The translations under genes were made by a program, and so were the position numbers. A DNA stretch of 64,000 bases, from NCBI RefSeq assembly GCF_001661265.1, contig NW_017566992.1:837514-901513 (forward strand). The letters are read 5' to 3'. The DNA comes from Saitoella complicata NRRL Y-17804. Taxonomy: Eukaryota; Ascomycota; Saitoellomycetes; Saitoellales; Saitoellaceae. This document shows, in pieces, positions 52,402 through 63,874 of this stretch. Under the pieces are notes generated by a model. That model had not been told where the DNA came from. It did no database searches and saw nothing but the letters and a program-made list of their open reading frames with translations. Position 1 is the stretch's first letter; every line of letters starts with the position of its first letter.

Positions 52402-54005
52402 CTACATCCACCCTTGGACGAGGGCCTCTACATCCTTAACCTCCTTTACCGCCGTGCTCAGAATGTCATGGCCGTCCTCCGTGATCAGAACGCAATCCTC
52501 AATCCGTACCCCTCCCACCGACCTGTACTTCTCCAAGACTTCCCAATTTATCCAAGCCGCTTGCTCGGCATCCTCCTTCAGCAAGTCCAAAAGGTAGTCA
52601 TTGAAGTACACACCAGGTTCCACCGTCAAGCACATCCCGGGAGTCAGCACCAGGTCTGCAAGAGCCTGAAATTCCGGAGAGTCGGCAGGGATCTGCCGAC
52701 GATTCCTCGAACATTGCTTGAACTTGGTTGTCGCGGGACTAACATCGTGCACGTCCTTTCACGAACTATTAGCGATACGTTCAATGCGCGTGATATATGT
52801 TCTTACCAGTCCCAGATGGTGACCCAAACCGTGAGGCATGAAACTGGATACCAATTTCCTCACCGTGTCCGAATCCGCATCCTCCTTAATTATACTGACG
52901 CCCTTCAGCTGCTTTCCGATGGACTTCGCCGCCATATCATTAAGGATGCGTAAGGTAATGCCCGGCTTTACCGCATCAATACAGCCCTTCTGAGTAGACA
53001 ATACAATCTCGTATACGGTCTTTGCTTCTCCTGAGAACTTTCCGGAGATTGGATACGTCCTTGTGATCTGAGAACAAGTTAGTAAGGACTTTGATTGAGC
53101 AGAACGCGGACGTACATCGCTCGTGTAATGATCAAACTCGCAGCTTGCGTCGATGAGAAGCAAATCCTTTCCTTTGAAATCTTCGTCATTCCTGATGTAA
53201 TGCAATGTGGCCGCGTTCGAGCCTCCAGCAACCTGTCAAAGTATTAATGGCGCAATCTAGTCAGGAGATATCGAGACTCACGATAGGCTCATATGCCTGG
53301 TTCTTCCCGCCTCTCAGAATGCATTCGTACACGAAAGTTGCTTCCAGCTCCCTCTCATTCGTCGCCCGCCTCAACCGTCTGCCGCAAGCATGATGAGCCG
53401 CCGTCGAGATTCTACACGCTTCGATGATCTGTTGCACTTCAAAGTCGTCCTTGACAACACGAGCGACATGCAGTGCCTCGATCAGGGACGCATTGTCATT
53501 AATGACTCCCTTACGTGCCACGGGCGGCAACTCATCCGGCAACGTGTAGATAACGGATGGGCTCAGCGCCTTTATATGATCCAGCAAGTAATCAGCCTCG
53601 TAAACGTGATCAACCTCATACTGGGCCATCACTTCCTTCGGAGAGGGCGGACGGCCATTGAATGCGATTTCTAGCACAACAAGTATGAGCATACATCCCA
53701 AGTGTGTAACAAGAATGGTCACCTCTCACGCTTCTCGCTGGTCGGAAGATAGCGAGCTTCCCAGTGTTGATGTGGTAGATTAGTTCAAGATTAGGCTGAG
53801 TAATGCCCGTCACGTAGAAGAAATTGGAATGCTGAAAGAATGGCAGGACACTGTCAGCGTCGGTTGCTCGGAGTCGCTCCGGCGTTCCTTTCATGTAAAC
53901 AATGGCTGAAGCATGCCCGGCAGCGTCAGGCAGGTAGCTCGCAACCTTCCGGAGGTGTGCCTTTGCTGGGTACTTGATAGACTTGTCGTTTTCAGGAGAG
54001 ATCAT
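52402..54005 (-). CDS. M24B metallopeptidase, Xaa-Pro aminopeptidase/prolidase type
   Basis: Five exons: 54005-53723, 53670-53282, 53232-53116, 53067-52807, 52755-52402; 467 residues. Introns are 49-52 nt. The first uses a GTGACC donor, chosen because it restores phase into [11 protein letters not shown]; the others have GTGAGT, GTACGT and GTAAGA donors. An N-terminal creatinase-like domain ([17 protein letters not shown]) precedes the pita-bread fold. All five metal ligands are visible: [20 protein letters not shown] (two Asp), [14 protein letters not shown] (His), LTVEPGVYF (Glu) and [10 protein letters not shown] (Glu). It removes N-terminal residues before proline or splits X-Pro dipeptides. 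I see no mitochondrial presequence as in Icp55, so a cytosolic PepP/prolidase role is likelier. Confidence 0.9.
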
Positions 54006-54321
54006 TGTGAGCGAATGTTGAAGGGGTCGTTGGACGTGCCCCAGGCTTACTTATCGATACGGTGCCGGTTTAAGGTTCGCCGTTGACGCCGGTGGTCCAG
54101 ACGTTGGCCGCGCGCGGAGATCAGGTGCAACGGCAAGTATTTGGATAACAATAGGATGATGTGTCCTCCTGTCAAGTACCTAAGAAAGAAACCAGAGACG
54201 CCCATGCTACTCAGCTGCCAACGTCAAGCAACGACAAACCCTTCAGATGAACAAATAAACAAATGGCCCAACCTTATCTCGTCACGGCAACGCTATTCCC
54301 AAAACTCCGGATTACGGCGCA
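54006..54321. other. Intergenic, upstream of the aminopeptidase
   Basis: 316 bases between the aminopeptidase start and the WSC-gene stop. No gene, tRNA or repeat noted. Confidence 0.35.
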
Positions 54322-55344
54322 TTACGCATTCACCACCTATGAGTCAGAGATTAGCAGGAGAAATTGGGATTTAAATACGATGGCAGAACATACCCGCAGA
54401 ATCTTGCGCGTGTAATCCTGCTCGTCCGCCAAACTGCCTTCACTCAATCGTCGTTGCACCATTGCGGGCTCCAATCGCGGATCTGGCATAGCTGCAGCGC
54501 GTGGTGGGCTTGATGGACCGACGCTCGAGATGTCTTCAAAGCTGGAGTTGCGTCTTCGTCGCCAGAAGAAGAATGCTCCAAGACCGAGAAGCAAACTTCC
54601 CAAAACGACACCGACCACGATTCCTGCGATCGCACCAGCAGACACTCCTCCTCCACCACCACTGCTCTTTCCGCTGCTGGTAGTAGAGGTGTTTGCGCTG
54701 TCTGCTGACGAAGACGCGGTTGCAGTAGGTGTAGCAGTAACGGTCGATCCACCGGTGGTAATGTAAACTACGGAAGGAGTGGCATCGGCGCCGGTAGATG
54801 TCGTGGAAGTCGCAGTGGATGATGCGGTGTCGGAGCTTTCTTTGGGAGAAGAAGAGTCAGATGATGTTCTCGAAGCAACGGAAGAAGATGTATATGATGA
54901 GGAGGAGGACGAACCGGATGCAGTACTCGGGTTGGAGCCAGTGCCGGTAAGGTACACGCTCCAATAGCTGGATCCACCGCCTAGAGGAAAGAACGTTAAT
55001 CACGACTCAATCGCACATGTTGGAAGAAGCTCACATGTATCACTGGGATATCCGACACAGGAAGTATCGCAGTAGGAGTCATCGACCTTAGTTCCCGGAA
55101 TCTCATCACCACAGTAACAGTCCGAGCCTCCGGTCATACCCAATACAGACTGGCCCATTGACTGACATTGACCCAGACAGTGTCCATAAGATTGGTATGT
55201 ATATGTATCGTTTAAAGAAAGACTGCTGTCGACTTCGTAACATCCCTTGTAGGAGCGTGTGGACTGTGCTGAAGCGGTCTGAAATGTCCAAAGAAGGGCA
55301 AACACTGCGGTGAATGCGCGTAATGTTGATCTTTTCGACATCAT
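54322..55344 (-). CDS. WSC-domain single-pass cell-wall stress sensor-like protein
   Basis: Exons 55344-55035, 54980-54394, 54336-54322; 303 residues. Signal peptide MMSKRSTLRAFTAVFALLWTFQTASA, cut after Ala. The WSC domain (about 29-115) has paired cysteines in YKGCYEV, HCLGQCQSMG, SDCYCGDE and CDTSCVGYPSDTCGG, joined across the first splice to SSYWSVYLTGT. A long Ser/Thr-rich, presumably O-mannosylated stalk follows, then a transmembrane segment GAIAGIVVGVVLGSLLLGLG (about 207-230) and a RRRRNS stop-transfer. The third exon is only five codons (VVNA then stop), giving the end DYTRKILRVVNA, close to the usual KILKV ending. Resembles Wsc1/Slg1-type sensors feeding Rho1 and the cell-integrity MAP kinase route; that role is inferred. 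Confidence 0.9.
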
Positions 55345-56217
55345 TGTAGCAACCTTGAGAAGTTCAGAGCGTGTATGCACGTATTCAGACGTTGTTCAAG
55401 TCGGTTGCGTTCTTCTACCAGAGTCGAACTAGCCGTGCGTTGTTTGTCTTCAGCGAAAAGAGTGTAGGGTGTATGCGGTGGAAAACGTAGAGAATCGAAC
55501 CAGGAAGGCCAGAAGGACAGTCAGTTGAGATAATGTAGCTGGAAGGCCCAAACGCTGTCTGTAAGAGATACAAACAGGGGTGGGTCTTAGAATGCCGAAA
55601 AAGAAGGACGAGGGCCGAGTCGGATAAAGAGGGTAATTGCCGACAAAAAGAGAATGATCCTAGTTGACGACGGCGAGAATAACGAGTGAGAGGTTGGGTA
55701 TCACTGCTGGTTGGTGAAATCGGTCACTGGTGGTAGGGTACTCAGATGGATAATGGTTGATGGGGTGACCGTAACCCCTGGTACGAATTTCCGAGGCGTG
55801 TTGTGGGCGTGCAGGGAGAAGCCAGGCGCGCAGCTGGTCACGTACGCGCATGCACTCCTCGATCGCGACCGCCTGCGAATATCAACAGCGCTCCCGACTG
55901 CGGATGAGATTACTACCGGTAGGTATGCGGCGGTGTACCCCGTCGTGGGGGGTAAGGGAAGACTGGATGCTGCGAAGAGGTCTGGAGTGCATGCAGTGGG
56001 GATCGCAATCACTTCTTACTACTCCATCTGTTACAACCAGCGTAGATCACGTGTGTTCCCCGTTTCGCCTCGTATCCTGCATCACGCTACATGTAAACAA
56101 ACACTTCGAGAACACCGCCAGCAAATCGCATACAACCTTGGAACCTTGGAAGCTTAAGGTGCCAGACAACTCTCAACACCTGCTGAATCGCTAAGGAGCG
56201 CATATACTCCCGAGCGA
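55345..56217. other. Intergenic between divergent WSC and SMC4 genes
   Basis: 873 bases holding both promoters. Short frames (up to about 148 codons) lack any recognisable protein pattern. A B-box-like TGGTTCGATTC on the minus strand near 55495 has no A box or cloverleaf, so no tRNA is called. Confidence 0.4.
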
Positions 56218-59200
56218 ATGGTCACTTCGAGACGGTCGGCTGCGGCCTCGGCCGCTGCTGAGGAGATCGCTACGCCTGTCCGAAGAACTGCCCGTAAGGC
56301 TGCATCAAGGAGGGTCGCAGACTCTTCAGAGTCGGAGGAGTCGAGTGAGGAAGAACCTGTAGTACCAGCATCGACAATATCGCGAAGGCGCGTTGTTGCC
56401 GATGATAATGACGATGAGGATTTTGACGATACACCAAAGGCACCGACAAAACGCGTACCTCGAGCATCCTCGGCTCGCGCTTCATCGGCAACTCCAAAGC
56501 CGCGTGAACCGCGTACAAAGAGTGTTCTTTTGAAAGAGCCTCTAACCGTTCTTGCCGAGACGCAGATGAATGCGGATATCGAAATGGATGAAGCGGAGGC
56601 TACACAGCTGCACGTGAAGGAGGAAGAAGATATCGAAACCGACCACAAGGAAAACGCCGAAAAGCTCGCAAACTTGAAACTCGACCCCAATCAACAGCCA
56701 TCAGATTCAACCAGCAAGCCATTAAACACGTCTCTGCCTCTTCCTCCAAAGACTACACCAACTCTACCCAAAATCACCGAGTCTGAAGGACCACGAAGAC
56801 GTGTTGTTATCACGCACCTCGTTCTGTACAACTTCAAATCATATGCCGGCAGACAAGAAATCGGACCTTTCCATACCTCCTTTTCCTCCGTTGTTGGTCC
56901 CAACGGATCTGGAAAGTCCAACGTGATCGATTCCCTCCTTTTCGTCTTCGGTTTCCGAGCGAGCAAGATGCGTCAAGGAAAGATCTCGGCTTTGATTCAC
57001 AACTCTGCCCAGCACCCGGACCTCGACTCCTGCGCAGTCGAAGTTCACTTCCAGGAAGTCATCGATGTCAGTGACGGCAAGACTGAGGTCGTCCCCAATT
57101 CTCGCCTCATTGTCGCGCGTGAAGCCTTCAAGAACAACTCAAGTAGGTACACCCTGAACGGAAGAACCAGCAACTACACGGAAGTCACGGCATTGTTGCG
57201 CGAAAAAGGCATCGACCTTGACCATAAGCGGTTCTTAATTCTCCAGGGTGAAGTCGAGTCTATCGCCCAGATGAAGCCCAAAGCTCAGGGTGAGCACGAC
57301 GATGGACTGCTTGAATACTTGGAAGATATCATCGGCACTTCCAAATACAAAAAGCCAATCGAAGAGACCGCTCAAGAGGTCGAGGCCCTTGGCGAGACAT
57401 TCCTCGAAAAGTCCAACCGCGTTGCCCTTGTTGAAAAGGAGAAAGCTGCATTGGAGGACAAGAAGAATCAAGTCTTGGAATACATTCGCGACGAGAATGA
57501 ACTTGTTTCAAAGCAGTCTTTACTCTATCAAGTTTACATCGCCGGATGCAACCAGAACATCGAAGTCACAAAGGAAATCACGACTGAACTACGGAAGGAG
57601 TTGGAGGCGGAACAGGCGGCGCACAAAGGCAACGAAGACGAGATCAAGAAGTTGGAAAAACTGCATGCAGAGACCTCTAAAGAGTATGGGAAAATTGAGA
57701 AACAGGCGACTGAGGTCAGCAAAGAATTGGCTCATTTTGATCGGGAAGAGGTGCAGTTGCAGGAAAAGCTGAAGCACGCCGAATCAAAACAAAAGAAGGC
57801 CGCCAAAACCATGCAGACTAGCAAGCACTCGCTCTCAGAATCGACCACTTGGATACAGAATTACGAGGAGGAGAACGCAAAGCACAACAAGCAACTGGCT
57901 GTTCTGGAGAAGAACCTTCTTGAAGAGGAAAAAGAGTTGGAAGACATCCGCCAAAGTTTGAAGAGCAAGACCCAAGGACTTTCCGATGAAATCGAGCGCA
58001 AGCAGAAGTCTCTCGAGCCTTGGACTGCACGTGTAAACGACAAGGTTTCTGCGATTGCGGTCATGCAGTCAGAACTTGACATGTTGCAAGAAAAGAGCAC
58101 CGAAGCCGAACGGGCCATCGAGGAGACGAACGAGCAAATTGGTCGTATCATCGAAGAGGGTCAAGCCAAAGAAGCGGAACTTGCCGCTCGGCAAAAAGAA
58201 GGTCGATCAGTAACTCGAGATATCGCGAGTGTGCGAGCAAAGCTTGAAGAAGCTGACGCTCGTGGTTCCAAACTCCGGGATGCTCTTTCAAAGGCACGTC
58301 AAAGTGCTGCCGAAGGCAAGGCCTCTTTAGCTGCTTCTCAGACTCAAGGAAATGTTCTTTCAGGTCTTATGCGGTTGAAGGAATCAGGCCGTGTTCAAGG
58401 TTTCCACGGCCGCCTTGGAAGCCTCGGCACAATTGATGCGAAGTACGATGTCGCAATCTCCACCGCATGTCCAGCCCTGGAAAACATGGTTGTGGATTCT
58501 GTCGAGGTCGGTCAGCAGTGCATTGATTACCTACGCAAGAACAATCTCGGTCGTGCCATGTTCATCTTGCTGGATCGCCTCTCGGCAAGGAACATGAACC
58601 CGATTGAAACGCCTGAGAATGCTCCTCGTCTGTTCGACCTCGTAAAGCCGAAGGACCCAAGGTTTGCTCCGGCTTTCTACAGTGTCCTACAGAACACTCT
58701 GGTTGCCGCTGATCTCGAGCAGGCGAACCGTATCGCATATGGAAAGCAGAGATGGCGGGTTGTTACTCTTGATGGTCAATTGATTGACAAATCCGGAACA
58801 ATGACTGGTGGTGGCACTCGTGTTGCCCGCGGTGGTATGAGCAGCAAGCTCGTTGCCGAGGTGTCGCGAGAGAAGGTTGGCAAGCTAGAACAGGATTGTG
58901 ATGCACTTGAAACTGAGCAGAAAGAGTTCTTGAAAGAACACGGTGAGCATGAGCGAAACTTGCAGGAACTTCTAGAGCGCCACCCGCAATTGGAAGTGAT
59001 CGTATCTAAGATCGACCTGGAGCTGAAATCTTTGCAAAAGAACCTCGAGGATGCGCAGACGCGTCTGAATGAACTCGGTGTTCAGCCTCAGCAGTCCGCC
59101 TCAGAAGTCAAGCGCATGACCAAGCTTCAGTCTGATATAGCCAAGTCTGAAAAGGAGCTTGCCCAGATCCGGTCTGAGATGTCAGGTGTTGAAGACGAGA

Positions 59201-60541
59201 TCAAGTTTCTGCAAGACAAGATTATGGAAGTGGGTGGTGTTCGTCTGCGTACTCAGAAGGCTAAGGTCGACAGTCTTCGCGAGCAAATCGAGACGTTGAA
59301 CGAGCGCATTACTGCAGCAGATGTGGCTCGCTCCAAAGCACACAAGGACTCTGTTAAGCACACGAAGGCTCTAGACAACTCTGAGCGAGAATTCGATAAC
59401 ATTGCAAATGACCTCAAGGCTATCGAAGAAAGGATGCTCTCTCAGCAAGAGCAATCTCGTGAAACCCGTCAACGTGCAGCGCAAGCTCGCGACCTGTTGG
59501 AAACCAAAGCTGAAGAACTTTCGGCACTGAAGGCTGATTTTGACCAGAAGACCGAGGCTCTGAATGCCATTCGGGCGGAGGAAATCGAGATGCAGAACAA
59601 ACTCAAGGAGCACGAGAAAGTACTCCTTGAAAACGAAAAGCGACTTGTGCATTGGACCGAGCGTCTTGCAAAATTGTCTCTCCACAACATCTCGGACTTC
59701 CAAGATAGCGGAACGCAGCAAGTGGCTGAATTGCCTGTTTACAGTCAAGACGAGCTTGAAGACGTTGAGACGGGCCGTCTTAAGGGAGAGATTGCTGTTC
59801 TCGAAGAGAAGACCCAAAACACGAAGGTTGACTTCGCTGTTCTGGATGAGTATCGTCGTAGACTCGAAGAATACCAAGCGCGCCGGCAAGACCTGGAGAC
59901 TGCAACAAGCGCCCGTGATACTGCGAAGAAACGATATGACGACTTGCGAAAGCGTCGACTCGAAGAGTTTATGGAAGGGTTTAACATCATCTCTCTCCGT
60001 TTGAAGGAGATGTACCAAATGATCACCATGGGCGGTAATGCCGAACTTGAATTGGTGGATAGTTTGGACCCATTTTCCGAAGGTATTCTCTTCAGTGTCA
60101 TGCCCCCAAAAAAGAGTTGGAAAAACATTTCCAACCTTTCGGGTGGTGAGAAGACTCTCAGTTCTTTGGCTTTGGTCTTTGCTTTGCATCATTTCAAGCC
60201 AACTCCTCTGTATGTCATGGACGAGATTGATGCTGCACTCGATTTTCGTAACGTGTCTATCGTCGCCAATTACATCAAGGTAATATCTGACATGACCTTA
60301 CCGTTGGTGGAATATATTTGCTAATTCCTGAGGCAGGAACGAACGAAGAATGCGCAGTTCATTGTTATCTCGCTACGTAACAACATGTTTGAGCTTGCTT
60401 CACGTTTGGTTGGAATTTACAAGACGGCCAACATGGTAAGTGAACTATTTGGTATCATCTGCCGACGTTGATGCTGACGCGTGGTACTAGACCAAAAGTA
60501 TCACCATCGAGAATAAGGATTTCCTTAGAAGATCTGCTTGA
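56218..60541 (+). CDS. SMC4: Condensin subunit Smc4
   Basis: Exons 56218-60279, 60337-60435, 60491-60541 (introns 57 and 55 nt); 1403 residues, standard length. It pairs with Smc2 in condensin to compact mitotic chromosomes. Walker A GPNGSGKSNVIDSLLFVFG (about 225-245) is followed by the Smc4-typical SKMRQGKISALIHNSAQHPD. Two long coiled coils surround the hinge GFHGRLGSLGTIDAKYDVAI...VEVGQQCIDYLRKNNLGRA (about 720-800). The C-terminal head has LSGGEKTLSSLALVFALHH (signature) and YVMDEIDAALDFRNVSI (Walker B and D-loop). The N-terminal 190 residues are acidic and Ser/Glu-rich with possible CDK sites. The last two exons code NNMFELASRLVGIYKT and TKSITIENKDFLRR, the usual ending. Confidence 0.97.
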
Positions 60542-60774
60542 TTGCTCTTCTGAACACAATTCATGTTATATATGGAGGATTTGGTTAGGCGTTCGGAGCT
60601 TCGATACTTGTTTATTGAGAGTACATAATGGATAATTCACATTCAAATGGGTCCGTATCAATAGCACGGTCAGGCAACGCCATGCCTATTCCGGTATACG
60701 TGCCAGCAGGCACGTCGACTCCCGAATTTCGACGTTACATCGCATACACACTTTATAAACGTCTGTTCGTTAAA

Positions 60775-61974
60775 ATGGCCGGACAAGAACCTGCCATTCA
60801 GGAAATGTTTGTTGACCAGACCGCTGTCGAAAACGATACTGCTATGACTTCAGATGCTCAAGCTGGGGCATCTGTGGCAGGAGAAACCGTGAAAGCTGCC
60901 GACGGAACCGTTGAGTCTTCTTCAGAACAGCAAACTACGGCAAACGATGAATCCACTGGTGCACCAGCTATCAGCAAGCGTGCGCAAAAGCGCGCCATCA
61001 AGTTGGAACGGATCAAGGAGCAGCAGAAGCAGAAGAAGCAACAGAAGAAGGAGGAGAAGGCTCGCAAGCGTACTTTGATTGAGAGCGGTGAACTGGCGGA
61101 AGAACCACCCGCTAAGAAGGCAAAGACGCCGAGGCCATTTATCCAGCAAGAGCCGAGTAATGTTGGTATCATTATCGACTGTAGTTTTGACGACAAGATG
61201 ACAGATAAGGTTAGTGAGTGAGTTCGTACGAACAGCGTACAAATGCTAACCTGCTTGATCAACAGGAAATTGTGTCGCTATGCTCTCAACTCACTCGCTG
61301 TTATTCCGACAATCGGAAAGCCAAACATCCGGTGAGACTCTCCATGACATCCGTGGACAAGAGACTTGGCGACCGTATGCATACCGTCTTCAGAGATCAG
61401 CACAAGAACTGGAAGGATGTCAAGGTCACATCTGAACCTTATGAGCTTCCTCCACAGGAACAGCGTGCCGACGGTAACCTGGTTTATCTTACGGCCGATT
61501 CTGAGACGACGATCACCGAACTTGACGAGAACAAATCTTACATTATTGGTGGTATCGTGGATCGTAACCGCTACAAGAGCCTTTGCTTCAACAAGGCTAA
61601 GGAGCAAGGAATTCCTACGGCAAAACTTCCCATTGGACGTTTGCAAGCATCTAAAGTACTTACCGTCAACCAGGTACGTCCCATGCTTTGTGGTTGAAAA
61701 ATTGCGCATACTAACGTGTACCGAATAGGTCCTGGAGATCATGTTGAAGGCAATCGAGCTCAAAGATTGGGACAGAGCTTGCAAGGCGGTCATTCCTCAA
61801 CGAAAGCAACTTGTGGAAGGTGAGAATGCAGAGGATGAAGCGGAGGAAGAATACGACGGTTGTGAAGAGGAAGAACAAGGTAACGAGGTTCCTGCTGGGA
61901 ACTCTGAAGCTGGCGATGACGGTCAAACCGAGGCAGGTATCGTGGAGGCTGTGCCTGTTGCGACGACTTCTTAG
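60775..61974 (+). CDS. TRM10: tRNA (guanine-9-N1)-methyltransferase Trm10
   Basis: Exons 60775-61209, 61266-61673, 61729-61974; 362 residues from MAGQEPAIQEMF. An ATG at 60628 is in frame and would add 49 residues; the start at 60775 is preferred because TTTATAAAC lies at 60751-60759, just upstream. An acidic and Ala-rich N-terminus is followed by a Lys/Arg/Gln coiled coil (KRAQKRAIKLERIKEQQK), then the SPOUT catalytic fold: SNVGIIIDCSFDDKMTDKEI, LCSQLTRCYSDNRKA, NLVYLTADSETTITELDENKSYIIGGIVDRNRYKSLC, TAKLPIGRL and VLTVNQVLEIMLKAIELKDW. These are the Trm10 blocks (SAM-binding knot). The C-terminus is acidic. The gene methylates G9 of tRNAs. It follows SMC4 on the same strand. Confidence 0.94.
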
Positions 61975-63791
61975 TTATATCCGCTATGCTAGTGAAGTAA
62001 GTACTTAAACAAAGAACACTAAACCGTTACCATACGGTCATACAATATTACTGCGACAAGGCGCGTTGCGTACGTGTAAAGCCAACCGGCTTCTAACGTT
62101 GTCGGTTTTCGCAAAATTCACGGTCTCCATTCTGCTATGGCCATAAAACCCGGAATACGCTGTGCTGGTGTGGTCAGAGTGCCGACAGCATGTTGATCAT
62201 CCTTGTACATGCACCCACGGTAGCCTTTGATTGCGAAAATCCTGGATTATCACCGTATTCAATTTGCAACACTTTGATCTGGGATGAAACCAAGATTTCG
62301 GGGAACGTTCGACTATTCACCATGACAGTTTGAGTTTATTTCCAGGTGGAATAGGTCCTAATCCCATATTTTGTCACGGAAATTCCTTGAAAATATTCTG
62401 CAAAATGTTAGAGATTCCCTATGAGGTGAATGCTCGCAGAAATTCTACGAGCAGGCGGGTTGCTCAGCTTCGTCAGAGGCTATCATGCCTTTCGAGAATG
62501 CTCCTCAACTATCCCTACGAGATCCCCAAATTCTATTAAACACGATTATAAAACCCGAATAAAATTATCGAGTATCACGAATAGAGTTGTTCGAGTTAGT
62601 GGGATATTCTGGGCACAATCTAGATTGACAAGTCGAATTCGGGGGGCTCGTAGGGTATCTTGGGCAGGTGCCAGCTGAAAATATATGCAGCTGCAGGCAA
62701 AATACTTGCATGCAAAAACAGTGGATTGTAATCCATGACATGATTGCCGGGCTTCATCTATGACAACATCAAGGATTGCAATGTAAGATTTTGTCTAAAA
62801 ATCTTCGGTGGATAGTAATTCATGATAGAATGTTGAGTACTTTGCGACTAATCTCAGCCGAATCCACAATGGTGACATGGCTTACGTGCTTGCCTAAGCA
62901 GATTTGGGTTTAATCCACGGCTTCGACATTCGTAAGGAAAACTAAAATGGTTTGTCAACACGTGTAATATGTGTGTATTAATGTCCGTTGATCATCCACA
63001 TGGATCTCCATTCTCGCCCTGTATTGAATAGGTCCGGACGTAGATCCATTGACCGTTTCCCATAGAGCGTATATGTATTCCATAAAATTTTTATTCCAAA
63101 AGCCCGATCAAGGTTACGAATGAATGACTAGCTTGCAAACATGGCCCTATGAACATATATATGTGAGGACCATGGATTACCAGGTCAAATTTTACCCCTA
63201 ATTATCTGTTATGGATAAAGCCCGGTTTTATGAGGAATTCTAATCCATGACCAATCGGTGGCCATTGTCTAATCCCCGGCGAATCCACGAGTTGATATGG
63301 ATCACGCTCGCGCCCAAGAGAAATCGCGTTTAGTCCATGATTTTGACTTTGTAGGGATATTTCTAAGTATATATCCTATATACCTCTTTACACACGCAAT
63401 TACTATTCTCATCTTAGTATCAAGTTATAAACTACGGTCTATCTCAACCGAGCATCACAGCTTCATGAGATTTAATCGTGGGCATTAAATATTGGGATTT
63501 ATCACGAAACTTTAATGGGAATTTCGTGAGATTTCCCTGAGTCAAAGTGCTGACTCCCGAGAAAATCATCATGGCATTCCCATGACATATTCAAAGCAAT
63601 CCTGTGTCTGCAATCTTGTTGCGTAGAGCCCGGGATGTAGGAACTTCAGATTTATGCTCTTAACTACAGATGAAAATGAAGACCAAATTATGATTCATAA
63701 AGGACCTCTATATATATACCTGACATATACATAATCTGCATGTGATACCTGCCCTACGGACGATCAGCTCATGTATTTGACATGACATCAG

Positions 63792-63835
63792 CATGTAATC
63801 AACATGTAATCAACATGTAATCAACATGTAAACAA
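63792..63835 (+). repeat. Four tandem copies of an 11-base unit
   Basis: CATGTAATCAA is repeated three times exactly and a fourth time with one change (CATGTAAACAA). The same CATGTAAT core recurs in inverted form about 14 bases downstream. Confidence 0.9.
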
Positions 63836-63848
63836 TGGAAACATACTG

Positions 63849-63874
63849 ATTACATGACCACTGGGTCATGTAAT
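63849..63874. repeat. Perfect 11-base inverted repeat (hairpin)
   Basis: Arms ATTACATGACC (63849-63859) and GGTCATGTAAT (63864-63874) are exact reverse complements with a four-base loop ACTG. The arm shares ATTACATG with the tandem unit just upstream. Confidence 0.9.

Noticed and set aside
55480-55570. Possible tRNA on the minus strand (TGGTTCGATTC)
   Set aside because: No A box at the right distance and no acceptor stem pairing.
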